DNA from: Carallia brachiata | Taxonomy: Eukaryota > Streptophyta > Magnoliopsida > Malpighiales > Rhizophoraceae | Assembly: GCA_021464245.1 (NCBI GenBank) | Contig: JADCRB010000036.1 | Location: forward strand, 2,003,717 to 2,067,716 | Direction: 5' to 3' | Length of the DNA stretch: 64,000 bases | Shown here: positions 37,742 through 51,457 of the stretch, piece after piece | How the letters are laid out: every line of letters begins with the position of its first letter | Position numbering within the stretch: position 1 is the first letter of the stretch | The notes under the pieces: model-generated | The model's database searches: none | The model's input: the letters and a program-made list of their open reading frames with translations, nothing else | Told to the model about the DNA's origin: nothing | Position numbers and translations under genes: made by a program

Positions 37742-38658
37742 TCAAAGCTCTGGGTACATCTTGGCTTGACTTTCTCGAACACGGCGGTAAGGCATGAAAG
37801 GGCTTGAGTTTGCATGTTTAAACCCCAACGCTTGAGCTCTCAAATCCTCTTCTTCAACATAGTCAATTTGATGAGGATGCGCTAAGACATTCGATAACTC
37901 GCCATTACTCTCTCTTCCTGCCATTGTCTGTTTTGCCTTAGAATTATCATGCGTAACTGGCAAAGCTGAAGATGCTTGTGGTTGGGCAGCTGAACATTTC
38001 GTTACTTTGTAGGGGCGGAATGGGCTCCAAGCTTCATGCCGGAATTTGGAGCCTGATTTGCGGGCCTGAAAGTCCTTTATTGCGATCTCAAGGGTCCAAG
38101 CTTTAGCATTATGTCTTGGTAGTAAATGAAATTGGTTTGGATTGACTGCAATGGGAGTTTTAATGTTCCCAAATCCTGTGTCTGTTTGCATCCGAAGTGG
38201 CGCTGGCGGTAATACTACTGGCTTGAACTTGCGTATGTTATAGCACTTCAAGTCAAAGTTGGTGATTGCTTGGCGCCCCCTCTCCCTTATGCATGCCAGG
38301 TCAAAGGCAATTGCTGCTTGCTCTTCGGTGTCTACATGTGATATTGGTATATATATATATATATATATAATCCAATCATGTTAGTCATCATCATCATCAT
38401 CATCTACATGTGATTTTTGCAAACAAGCACAAGGATTATAACTTGGACTAACCAAAAGCTCCCAAGTAGCCTCGTGGGCTGGTGTTCTTCCAAGCTAGCC
38501 ATTTCCCAGTGCCAGCGTGCCTGTTCAAAAGCTGTCAGGTTATGTGTGGGTGAGAGAGAGAGAGAGAGAGAGAGAGGGGAGAGAGAGAGAGATGACACGA
38601 TTACCCAACAACTCCAAGAAACCTAGATTGAACTCTTGGAATGTGATCAATGCTTGAC
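37742..38658 (-). CDS. AP2/ERF-domain protein, 3' exons of a minus-strand gene
   Basis: AP2-domain proteins are plant DNA-binding regulators. Three minus-strand exons join cleanly: 38658-38605, 38520-38453 and 38331-37742. The joined product contains SRFLGVVGHAGTGKWLAWKN, then YLGAFDTEEQAAIAFDLACI and RERGRQAITNFDL, which match the AP2 fold from the RGV strand through the LGxFDTxExAAxAYD helix to the AxTNF end. About 150 residues of unknown C-terminus follow (a short WSPFRPYKVTKC segment, then charged sequence to PEL). The first exon begins mid-codon, so more exons lie upstream (above 38658) that I could not identify. The introns are short and carry TA, ATC and GA microsatellites. A decayed copy lies at 41.8 kb. 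It may be a functional divergent AP2 gene or itself decaying. Confidence 0.6.
38348..38404. repeat. TA and ATC microsatellites in an AP2-gene intron
   Basis: A (TA) run of about 22 bases is followed within 20 bases by a TCA/ATC trinucleotide run. Both lie in the short intron between the last two AP2-gene exons. Confidence 0.85.
38551..38592. repeat. (GA)n microsatellite in an AP2-gene intron
   Basis: An almost pure GA run of about 40 bases with one GGGGA interruption, between the exons ending at 38605 and starting at 38520 on the minus strand. On the sense strand it is a CT tract that could serve as the polypyrimidine tract. Confidence 0.9.
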
Positions 38659-39598
38659 CTGAGTACACAAAAAGATTAATCTTTGTAATTAACAAAGGCC
38701 ACGTACAAACATGGCATTTGATTTTTCGTTTTCTCCACATCATTTATAACCACAGCTCTAATGATGCGATGATTCAAGGTTTTAGATTGCAATGCCGTTC
38801 TTTCGAAAAAGAGAATGATAAGGCAAGTAACTGATTAAACTAAGACTGAGTGCCCGAGAACAGTAGTTGAATAGGAAATTGACCCTTCTCAGACTGGTTC
38901 AAAACTAAGAGAACAGCTTTCGAAAAACAAAGGAGCAAGTGGAAGAATGCGCAGGTAGAAGGACAACTAATTGAGTTTAAACATGGAAGTCACTTAGTCG
39001 CACTCTACTCTTGATTGACTCTAAGTAATCACAGTACCTTCTAATATTTCAATAATGGATGATGTGGTTGATATAAGATCATCAGTAAGTATTTCACAAC
39101 TTTACCTTTTAATTGGCCCTACTGCTTTGTTTTTGGACATATCATTCATCCGCTTCATCACTTGGGATAATAATAAGTTAATCTGTTGCCAAGCAAACCC
39201 AAACATCAACCAAGAGTAACGCTATATTTATAAGAAACAGTTCATAAAATGTATGCACACAATTCAACCTGCGAAGGCCAATGTAGATTCCATGTGAACA
39301 TGTCACTTAGATTCCGTAAAGATTGTTTCATTGTCCATCAGAGAAAACTCCATTATGATACAAGAGAAAGCGAAAAAAAATGGAAAGCAGAGATAGTGCT
39401 TTGAGACTCTATGTTGTTGTTGTTGTAATTATTATTACTATTATTATTTTGTTCATTGGAGCGAAATGCCCACAAAAGGCAGAGGGGATGAGAAGGGTAA
39501 GAGTTGAGTCTCCTAATTCTCTACTTAACACAAGATCTATAGACCAGCTAAGTTAAGTAGCCAGTCATGGTACTCTGTTATTAAAAAGAGTCTCGTTA

Positions 39599-39807
39599 GG
39601 TGGACGGGATTAAGTGGACGGAAAATAGACCGAAATTTTTTTTATGCAATCAGGTGGCTTATTTGTGCAACCAGATGCTTAATTTTTACAACGAAAAAAT
39701 ATTTCAAAATTTGTTGCAATAATTCAGTTTCTTGTTGCATAAAAAAATTATCTAGTTGCACAAAAAAATTTTCACGACTATTATTTGTTCACCAAATCCC
39801 GTCCACC
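39599..39807. mobile_element. MITE-like element with 13-base terminal inverted repeats
   Basis: Ends are GGTGGACGGGATT (39599-39611) and its exact reverse complement AATCCCGTCCACC (39795-39807). The 209-base interior is AT-rich, has no coding frame, and contains TTTTTACAACGAAAAAATA. That segment recurs almost identically in the foldback at 54.6 kb. TTATTAAAAA occurs on both flanks 10-15 bases out and may reflect the insertion site. It is absent from duplication copy B. Confidence 0.65.
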
Positions 39808-39899
39808 CATATTTTTTTTATTAAAAATACGTAATGACAGGGGAATTGAGCCGCCAGGAGGCCCAAAAACAATGGATTCTGACACAGCCCTCCTGCCAC

Positions 39900-41340
39900 G
39901 TCTCAGGACATGACCAAGGGCGTTTGCGTCGGTGCTGCTAACCAGCGGAATAAAATGGAATGAACTCCTCTGAGAGTAAAGTATACTCTGGCATTGGTGC
40001 TCGGGTTGACAATCTTAAGTAAAGTTCTAGTCTTAATAGACTCTTCAAATGTATTGGAGACGAAAAAAAAATGTGGGTGGTTTTTGGGGTTTAGAAACAA
40101 TGCAGAAGAAGATTTATTTTTATGGTTAATCATTGGTTCTGGGTGTGTTCATAATTCGCCAAAACAATAAACAAATATGTTCACCAAAATCCTCTATTTG
40201 TATAAGCATTTTATGCAGTAAATCAGAATGAATATTGTCGGCACTTGCAATAAAAGGCAAACTAAGAATCACCATGGAAAAAATACCTTAAATTAAAATG
40301 AATATTATCAGCACCTATGCAATAAAAGGCAAACTATCTATTTTAGGTAGCACCAATGAGTTGTATATACATTTACAATAATTGCAATCTACTAAACAAA
40401 AGACATTATGACAAACTTAACACGTGTAATTAACTATATTATTTTCGTTACTAACGATCATAACGAACATAACGAACAAAAAAAAAAAAACGGTCATAAC
40501 AGAAATTTTTATACAAATAGATTTGAATCAATAATTATGAAGTACCCAAAAAAAATTATGATTCCATCTATATAGGATTAAATAATTTTTTCTTTTGTGA
40601 CTATCGATTGAATAATTTAACCCGTACTAGGTTGAAACAAAGATTTATTAATGAAACTTAACATAGACAAATTTTATGGCACAAATTGGCCCCAAAAAGT
40701 ACTGAAGAATATCAAATTGTCTTTGAGCACAGAATTCAAATATCATATAAACCATAAAACCTACTTTAAACTTGATCATTTAAGCTTCAATTATAACTTG
40801 AAATAAAATTTACCTACTGCAATATTGCTAAAACAGACAAAAAAAAATAAAGGATTTCCTCCCTATCCCTTTGGTCTTCGACTTGCCTAAATATAATAAA
40901 CCGGACAAGATGTATAAAGGTTGTTCTCGGATCGGTGCTCAAAGAAAATTCTGTAAATTGAGTGATGTAGGCAAAGAACATACCTTTTTGTGTCTGAATA
41001 ATGTAATAGCGGGAACTAGGAAAATGAAGGTGGAACAAGAGGAAACGCAGCTTCAGAGCCAGCTTAATAGCAATATTTATATAGAAGTCCTATTATCGTT
41101 TTCTTTTTTCTTTTTTTGTCTCATTGTTTGAATGCTAATGAATGCATTGTCAAGCAATTTGTCAATAACAGTTCCAGCACACGATTCTTTTGTGAGATTT
41201 GTTAGTAAGAATGACTTTCTCTTCATATATTTGCGATACCTGGAAAAGTGGTGCTGCCGATAAATCCAGTGATAAATGCAAGCAGATTTTGTTGCCATAA
41301 TTGGTCCATATGCATTTAATTCGTTCGACAAAATTTTCCA
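39900..41340. repeat. Segmental duplication, copy A of the upstream block
   Basis: This aligns by eye with 43900-45085. Shared segments include ACAAGATGTATAAAGG, GTAATAGCGG, AGAAGTCCTATTAT and CTGGAAAAG, in the same order and orientation, with small indels and many substitutions. It also shares runs of AACGAAC motifs. Confidence 0.75.
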
Positions 41341-41814
41341 CGTGAATCGTGTATAAATACAAGGAAAATTTTAACTCATTTGTTAGAGGTGGTCAATGTA
41401 TTTAAATTCACAAAAAGTATTGGGAAATGTATTTTGTATTGAAATTAAGGATTTCTATAGGCATGGATGTTATGTTTAAGTTTATTTCAAATTAAATAAC
41501 TCATTAAAATAAAAAATATCATTTATTTGAAAGAAATGAAATAATTTAGTCATTTTATTACCTACTCAGAATTGCCTGCAACGGAGAGAAGGAATAAAGT
41601 TACCAGGAAAAGGCCTTAACAGAGTATTCCAAACCTACAAGTTCTGTGATTATTTACTCACCGTGGCTGCTAATTCAGAAAGACATGTATTGGTTCTGTT
41701 TGTACTAATTAAAGTCCCTTTAGTAAAGGGGTTGATGTACTTCTTGATCTGCTGGTGCTTAACAAAATCATTTGTTGTTGACTAATTAAAAAAAGAAAAC
41801 AATAGAATCAACAT

Positions 41815-42060
41815 GCATGACTAGAAAAGCTGAGCATGCTTGGGGTTGTATAGCTAAATGCTTTCGTTACCTTGTAGAGGCGGAATGGCATGCAAGGCCA
41901 ACAGCAATTGCTGCTGCCTCTTCGGTTTCTTGGGGTGTTTGGAAGACACACACATATATAAGCAATCATGTCAGCCATATCATCATCTACATATGATTTT
42001 TGCAAACAACCACAATGATGATGATGCAAGATTTTAAATTGCAATGGTACGCAATTGTAA
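41815..42060 (-). pseudogene. Decayed partial copy of the AP2-domain gene (duplication copy B)
   Basis: On the minus strand GAAGAGGCAGCAGCAATTGC corresponds to the EEQAAIA segment of the AP2 gene. About 200 bases that should encode the end of the AP2 domain and the sequence after it are deleted, joining directly to CATTCCGCCTCTACAAGGTA (the FRPYKV segment). The frame is broken and stops follow. The two upstream exons are also missing, although flanking intron sequence (AAATCATATGTAGATGATGA) is still recognisable. It cannot encode a working protein. Confidence 0.7.
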
Positions 42061-42444
42061 TTGCATATAGATGGTATGCAACTGTAATTACAGTAAAACT
42101 ATTGATGAGTTATAGTTCAATTACTTACAGAATTGTCTTTAGAATTGAAAAGTCTTGGAGTCCAATTAGAGCCAATTAACTAATAAGAAACAACTTTTAT
42201 TTTCACAAGCCATTAAAATCAAAGAAAAATCACTTCCTTACATTATAAGGGCATTACAATTGCACATAGGCCTACAACTATTTTACAAAGTTGCACAAGT
42301 CTTGTACATAAGTATGTCGCAATAAAGCATAACGGAAAAGCTTTCAGGTTATCTCCACAAAACATAATACTAAATTTATTCCGCTGGCTAACTTTTTCTC
42401 ATGGTAATTCATCCGACCACAGTTAAAACCCACCCCAAACTTGC

Positions 42445-43330
42445 TTAAGCTGAAGAGCCTGCTTCTTCAAAAAGGTCCAATAGTTTCAGTGTCTCAGGAA
42501 CCGTAAGTTCAAGACGAAACTTAGAGCTGGTATAGTGATGCAAGACAGGCCTAAAATCATTTTGATGCAAAGGCTCGCAGAGTTTTCTAATACGGATCCT
42601 GACTTGAGCAGGAAAGCCCGATTACCCCTTTACAATTTTCGTCTTCCCAAGCAGTTGGCTCCATGTTAAAACCCCCAAAACTTGTTGCCTCAAAAATACC
42701 ATGCAATTGGTTGGTATTGTAGTTAAAGAGAAAGAGAGGCAATCCAGGAATTATAATCCGGACAGAATCCTTGTACCTACGCGGCAAACCGAACAGCTGG
42801 AGATTTAGACTATACTGCATTGTATCCTTGTTACAGACAAAGATGTATCCTCCAAGAACCTCATGCCGCGGAATTCTCTCCATTGCAGGCAAAATTATGA
42901 ACCTTTTGTCAGCTACTTTGTATACTTTAGTACTATCGTCATTTTTTTGGTCAACTACTTCGTATACTTTAGTACCATCGTCATTTTTGTTTGTGCTGTT
43001 ATAATGGAGGTTCTTGTTCTTGCAATTTTGACTGCTGCCACTGTACTTGCTGCCAGTCGGATACCCACCAAAGTTCTTCGTGTTGTTGTTGTTGTTGTAG
43101 TTGTTCTTGTTCGGGTATTTATCTTCCTGGATTCTAATTTTATCACTTGGTCTAGTTTCCAGTACTGTGCCCTTTTTAACACAATGGCTGTTCATCTTGC
43201 TTTCACTCTTTGACCTGTCCTGCTCAGTCAATTTGGAGACAGCCATTAACCATTTGCGATCCTTTGAGACCTTTGAAGGCCCTTGAAGTTCATCGTCCGA
43301 TTGACGAAAGCTATGCTTGTCCTTCTCCAT
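42445..43330 (-). CDS. N-rich protein with DCD domain (NRP-like), one frame break
   Basis: DCD (development and cell death) proteins of the NRP type act in plant stress and cell-death signalling. Single coding exon from ATG at 43330. Residues 1-140 are polar with an Asn run (NNYNNNNN, about 77-83) and two imperfect copies of DDGTKVYEVVDQKN. The DCD domain starts near residue 159: GGYIFVCNKDTMQ, LFGLPRRYKDSVR, IIPGLPLFLFNYN, LHGIFEATSFGGFN. After WEDENCKG the frame is broken by one extra base at about 42624 and stops at 42587. The neighbouring frame continues the domain as SGFPAQVRIRIRKLCEPL and FRLELTVPETLKLLDLF to a stop at 42445, giving 294 residues. The N-terminus is shorter and more divergent than in the best-known NRPs. 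A spliced leader from the duplicated block upstream is possible: TTTCCAG sits just before the ATG. It lies inside duplication copy B and has no counterpart in copy A. Confidence 0.8.
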
Positions 43331-47100
<3,770 letters not shown>

Positions 47101-47224
47101 TTCAAGTTTCCTTGAACGAAACAATAAACCTAAACCCAGAAGGCAAAGTCTCTTTCTTTTATTCCCTTTACTGTCATTGATTCATCAAAGAACAGACTTC
47201 GAGTTCAATATTTGTTTTTTAATA

Positions 47225-47239
47225 ATGGTAAGGGGCTAA
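47225..47239 (+). promoter_or_regulatory. Minimal upstream ORF (Met-Val-Arg-Gly-stop)
   Basis: ATGGTAAGGGGCTAA sits three bases before the J-protein ATG at 47242. If the leader begins upstream of it, this four-codon frame could lower initiation at the main start. Transcription start is not known. Confidence 0.4.
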
Positions 47240-47241
47240 AA

Positions 47242-49928
47242 ATGGGAAAGAGAAAGAAATTTAGGGTTCCTCGTGAGGAGGAAGAAGAAGAAGAAGTGGA
47301 GGAAGAGGAACAGAAGGAGAATATGAATCAACCTTCCTCAAACGAGAAGAGTTTCTACGAGGTAACTATATATTTTTTTTGAATTTTTTTTTTAAATTTC
47401 TTAGTGATGCTTTGAATGAAGATTCGAAAATGGGTTTTTGGTTTTTTTAATTTTATTTTTATCCCCACCCTAATGGGCTTGTTGTTAATTTGGTCCCTGG
47501 ATTCGTTTTGGGTCAGGTAAATTTGCACTGGGTGTCTTTTTTTTTTTTTTTCCTTTTTTTAGTTAGAGAGGGAAATTAGGGTTTGTGCGTTTCATATACA
47601 TGCCATTTGAATGTCAATTGCATTAGAGATGATTTGGAAATAAATATAATTTTGTATGTGATTTGGTATCATCCGAATGTGTTAGCAAAATTTTGAGAGT
47701 GGCTGCTTATAGAGAGCTAAGACAGTTCTTTCGTGCTGGTAAAAATTTTCCACTAGGAAAACATTTATGTGTGAAATCTCAATGGGGACCTGCTATGTTG
47801 TTACATATAGAAAGACTTTGCAGCGGTCGGTAGCCTTGTGAACTGTTGGTTTTTGCCTTGCATAAATGTGGTTTTGTTAGTAATTACATCTCAAAAGAAT
47901 AAGGGGCAATGAATTATGCCGATCATTAATGTATGCATTATTGTCTCTGCTCAATTTATTATTAGGGATGAGTAGTATTAGGTTTTTGTTTGATGGAATG
48001 CTGTTTGACAAAAGAATAGGTATCTATGATCATTCATTTTTGACTTTCAAAGGTATTAGTCTTCTTTTCTGTATCGAGTAGACATAAGTTTTGTTACTCT
48101 TTATGTTATTCAAGTGATGTAGTTTGGCCAGAGCATCTTATTCCATTCTCATATGGAAAACAATAGAGTTTTTTCTGCAGCGTATATGGTGTATGCATAA
48201 AAGATTGATACTTGCTTCTGTTTTAGTGCTGAATGCAGAGAGGCAATCAACAGAGTTGCAAAGTGGGATAACAACTGTGAACTTTTTGCATTCTCTACAT
48301 AGTTGTTGAACTTGCTGCTTTAGGCTCTTGCTTTATGGTTACGTTTTTTCCGCATTCTTTTTCCAATTCTTTCCCATTCCCTTCGTCCTCTTGTGTGAGA
48401 TTTTTTCATGGTTAAATTTACTTTGTAGTTTGAAGTGAAGTGTTGTGAATAATCACCCCTGCTTGCAGGTTCTTGGTGTTGAAAGGACAGCATCCCAACA
48501 GGACATAAAGAAAGCATACTACAAGTTGGCCTTACGATGCCACCCTGATAAAAACCCTGGTGATGAGGTGACGAGCTTTGTGCAAGTTTTGTTATCTGCT
48601 TTTCTATTGCTTGTGTGATTTTTTTGTGACTTTTCATCCTATAGGAAGCTAAAGAAAAGTTCCAGCAATTGCAAAAGGTGATGTCAATTCTTGGTGACGA
48701 GGAAAAACGAGCAGTCTATGATCAAACTGGTTGTATTGATGATGCTGTAAGTGTTTATGGAGTTTCTCTTTTTGTTGTTTACTTCCTAGCCTTTGATGGT
48801 GAACATAGTCTGCTTTATTTTTTTGCAAAGTGGGATGACAAATTAATTCATTAAATTGCTCTGAGGAATACTGGCCACTTCTACTCTCTGGGGAAGTTGA
48901 GAATGTCCTTTTTGATCTGTGATTTTGGTCTGATTTCTGTTGATCAGGACCTTGCAGGGGAAGTCGTTGAAAATTTGAAGGATTTTTTCAGAGCTATGTA
49001 CAAGAAGGTTATATCATCTGGTCATATATGTTTCTGATTCTGTGTGTTATTCTCTGCCTTCCTTTTGGTGAAAGATGATCAAAGCCCATCCAGGTCACAG
49101 TAGCTGATATTGAAGAGTTTGAAGCTAATTATAGGGGATCTGATTCTGAGAAAAAGGATTTGATTGACCTCTATAAGAAGTGCAAGGGTCACATGGACAG
49201 GTTTGCAGTTAGTTTGGCTGCTTTATTTATCTAGACTGGTTGGTTCGACGTTTAACAGTTCTTTTTCAGGCTCTTCTGCTCAATGCTTTGTTCTGATCCT
49301 GAGCTTGATTCACACCGTTTCAAGGATATTCTTGATGAGATGATATCTGCAGGTCAGAGTTCGGACAAATTCTCTATTCAAACATTTTGGGTGCCAAGAT
49401 GTTTCTCTTAGACTTTTTTAAAAAGATGTAAGATGGATAATATGTCTTGGATTCTATTATTGTGGTCTGTGGAGGTATAAATGAATTTGGCTAGGTTAGT
49501 TTCCTTGATGTCAAGTTTTCCCATTATCCTCTCTATTTCAGGAGAATTGAAGGCAACCAAAGCATACCAAAAATGGGCAAAGCGAGTATCTGAAACAAAA
49601 CCACCTACCAGTCCTTTGAGAAGAAAGGGAAAGTAAGTCATCCACAGGGTGGTTCTTTGTTCATATTTTGTGTGTTTCTGCCCTCATGTTATATGACTAA
49701 CCATTGGGTGATTATCCGTTCAGGTCAAACAAACAATCAGAAGATCTACTTGCAATTATTTCGCAGAGACGAAGTGAGACGAAGGACCGGTTTGAGTCCA
49801 TGTTTTCATCTTTGGTGTCCAGATATGGTGGGAGTAGTGCAGCACCAGAGCTTACTGAAGAAGAATTTGAAGCTGCACAGAAGAAGCTCGAAAGCAGGAA
49901 AGCTTCCAAGAAACAGAAGCGAAAGTAA
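47242..49928 (+). CDS. ATJ6: J-domain co-chaperone, DnaJC9/ATJ6-like, eight exons
   Basis: J-proteins stimulate Hsp70 ATPase; the animal relative DNAJC9 is nuclear and handles histones. Exons are 47242-47361, 48469-48567, 48645-48746, 48948-49007, 49094-49200, 49270-49352, 49542-49632 and 49724-49928; all GT-AG with matching phase, 288 residues. A Lys/Arg start ([11 protein letters not shown]) and a run of Glu (about 12-23) precede the J domain (about 37-104), with the HPD triad at 65-67. The middle is helical ([20 protein letters not shown], then [20 protein letters not shown]). The C-terminus is charged and ends in KKQKRK, a likely nuclear signal. Frame intact. Length and layout agree with Arabidopsis ATJ6 (At5g06910) and At3g12170 as I recall them. 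Start chosen at the ATG giving the charged N-terminus; a four-codon upstream frame precedes it. Confidence 0.92.
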
Positions 49929-51259
49929 CCTTTGCTCATGATGCTTCTTTGACCTTTCGGTCCAAATGTCCAGCATCTTGTTATATTATAAATAGTATAC
50001 TATATTTCTTTTTCTTTGTATGACGAGGAATCTTTCAGAAACCATAGCTATTTACTTGAAATATAGAATGCCCTAAAGGAGATTTGAACCAGATCGTGCA
50101 CCTCATTAACAAGTCAACAAAATACCAATTTTGATATGTAACGCTAGAGTGGGTGTGCCTGTGTGTTATAGTCGTTTCGTGTCCTTAACTTTTTAAGAAT
50201 TGATGCCATCCTCTGTCTCACGTTCATATCCTTGTGTCACAGGTTGTAATTGTAATCTCCCAGCAAAATTAGGACGAAACATAGGTTGTTGGATGCGAAT
50301 GAATATTTTTAAAAATTACTGAGAAGGTATTAGATGACCCAGAAGTTCTCTTGATTTATGGCTGCAAATATGGTTTCCTATTGTTAGAGTTTATAGATGA
50401 TTTAGTTTCAAATTTTATCTAACAGTTTAAATTTTTGTGAATAGTTTTTTAATATGATATCAAAACTTTATTGATGGAAAGGTTTTAAGTAAAAACATAT
50501 TACATTCACATTAATTTTTAATTTTTATCTGTAAATCGAATAAGTGATTTATTTTTAAATTTTATCCAACAATTTAAAACTTTTTGACTTAATTGGTGTT
50601 GTGATCATTCTTTTATTTGATTGTGAATTTCCGTTGGTAAAAGGCAACCTACGTTTATGGGAGTGTGGGGAAATATGGATGCGCCTAGCTATCTTTTTAT
50701 TTTTACCGAGAAATTCAAATTCGTGATCATTAGGTTATAAGATAATATCTTTTTTATTACATCAAGATCCCCTTAAGAATTTGTAGAAGTAAAAAGTGTA
50801 TAATTGGAATTTTACAATAAAATAACTTTTTCATTGCATTAAGATAAGATGTGTATAATTTAAAATTTCGAGTAAATTGGCTTCTTAGGAATGCTGATCA
50901 ACCACAAGGTTATAGCACTCGTTCCAAGCCTCCCCCTCTTCTCTCTCTGTTTTTTTTTTTTTTTCCCTTGGTTGTATCGGAATTGGGTTCGAAGCCGGCT
51001 CCCCCGTCGCTTTTGCATGTTATAAGTTCCCACAATTAAATTTGACTATATGACAATATGGAAATTGGAACAAATGAATAATTACAAAAAATATCACCAA
51101 CTGGCGTTTTTAATTGACGAGATGTAGTTACTTAACACAGGCTATCCTTCCCCTTTACCCACAAAAAAAATAAATAAATAAATAAATAAATAAAGAACCA
51201 ATTATACCCAGGAAATTGAGCAGATCAACCTTTGGTTTTTGGATTCTATTTTGGTTGGC
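49929..51259. other. Intergenic, AT-rich, no gene seen
   Basis: J-protein 3'UTR (to about 50050), then AT-rich DNA with a CT-rich/poly-T patch near 50935-50967 and an AAAT tetranucleotide microsatellite near 51165-51194. Frames here are not protein-like. Confidence 0.55.
51165..51194. repeat. (AAAT)n microsatellite
   Basis: Run of about seven AAAT/AATA units, 65 bases beyond the stop of the AGP23-like gene on its 3' side. Confidence 0.85.
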
Positions 51260-51457
51260 TTACTGCAAATAATAGGCAAAGAATGACACAAGCGAAGCTC
51301 CAACCAAAGAACCAACAACCGGCAATGCTACAGAGGCCCCACTGGTAGGGGCAGGAGCCGGAGCTGAGACTACCTGATCGGCAGCCAAGGCCACCGTCAT
51401 GGAGGCGGCCGCGGCAGCCACAAGAACAGCGCAGGAAGTCATCTTCATCAACCCCAT
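51260..51457 (-). CDS. AGP23: Arabinogalactan peptide, AGP23-like
   Basis: AG peptides are tiny GPI-anchored cell-surface proteoglycans whose hydroxyprolines carry arabinogalactan. The intact 65-residue frame has an N-terminal signal peptide (about 1-26, ending ALA/ADQ). A very short mature core, [10 protein letters not shown], has three Ala-Pro repeats for glycosylation. A small-residue region and a hydrophobic tail ([19 protein letters not shown]) form a GPI-attachment signal. This plan and the [16 protein letters not shown] tail match Arabidopsis AGP23 (At3g57690), which from memory lies in the same chromosome region as the other syntenic genes here. Met1, Met4 and Met6 are all possible starts. 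Two more AG-peptide-like genes follow within 6 kb. Confidence 0.85.
   Translation of the reverse strand: MGLMKMTSCAVLVAAAAASMTVALAADQVVSAPAPAPTSGASVALPVVGSLVGASLVSFFAYYLQ

Larger units (their letters stand above)
38659..41814. other. Region upstream of the AP2 gene, including duplication copy A of an upstream block
   Basis: No coding frame was supported. It contains a MITE-like element (39599-39807), a short direct repeat of about 40 bases (about 40224-40264 and 40295-40336, sharing GCAATAAAAGGCAAACTA), and the block 39900-41340 that recurs at 43900-45085. On the minus strand the block has a TATA-like TATATAAATATT near 41080 and donor-like AAAAAG/GTATGT near 40985. It could therefore be a promoter plus spliced leader of a minus-strand gene. 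Confidence 0.5.

Noticed and set aside
38453..38520. A suspected fifth frame break in the AP2-domain gene
   Set aside because: Reading the exon in the phase set by the upstream exon (GG/G) gives GTGKWLAWKNTS to YLGAFD with no indel, so the gene is in frame there.
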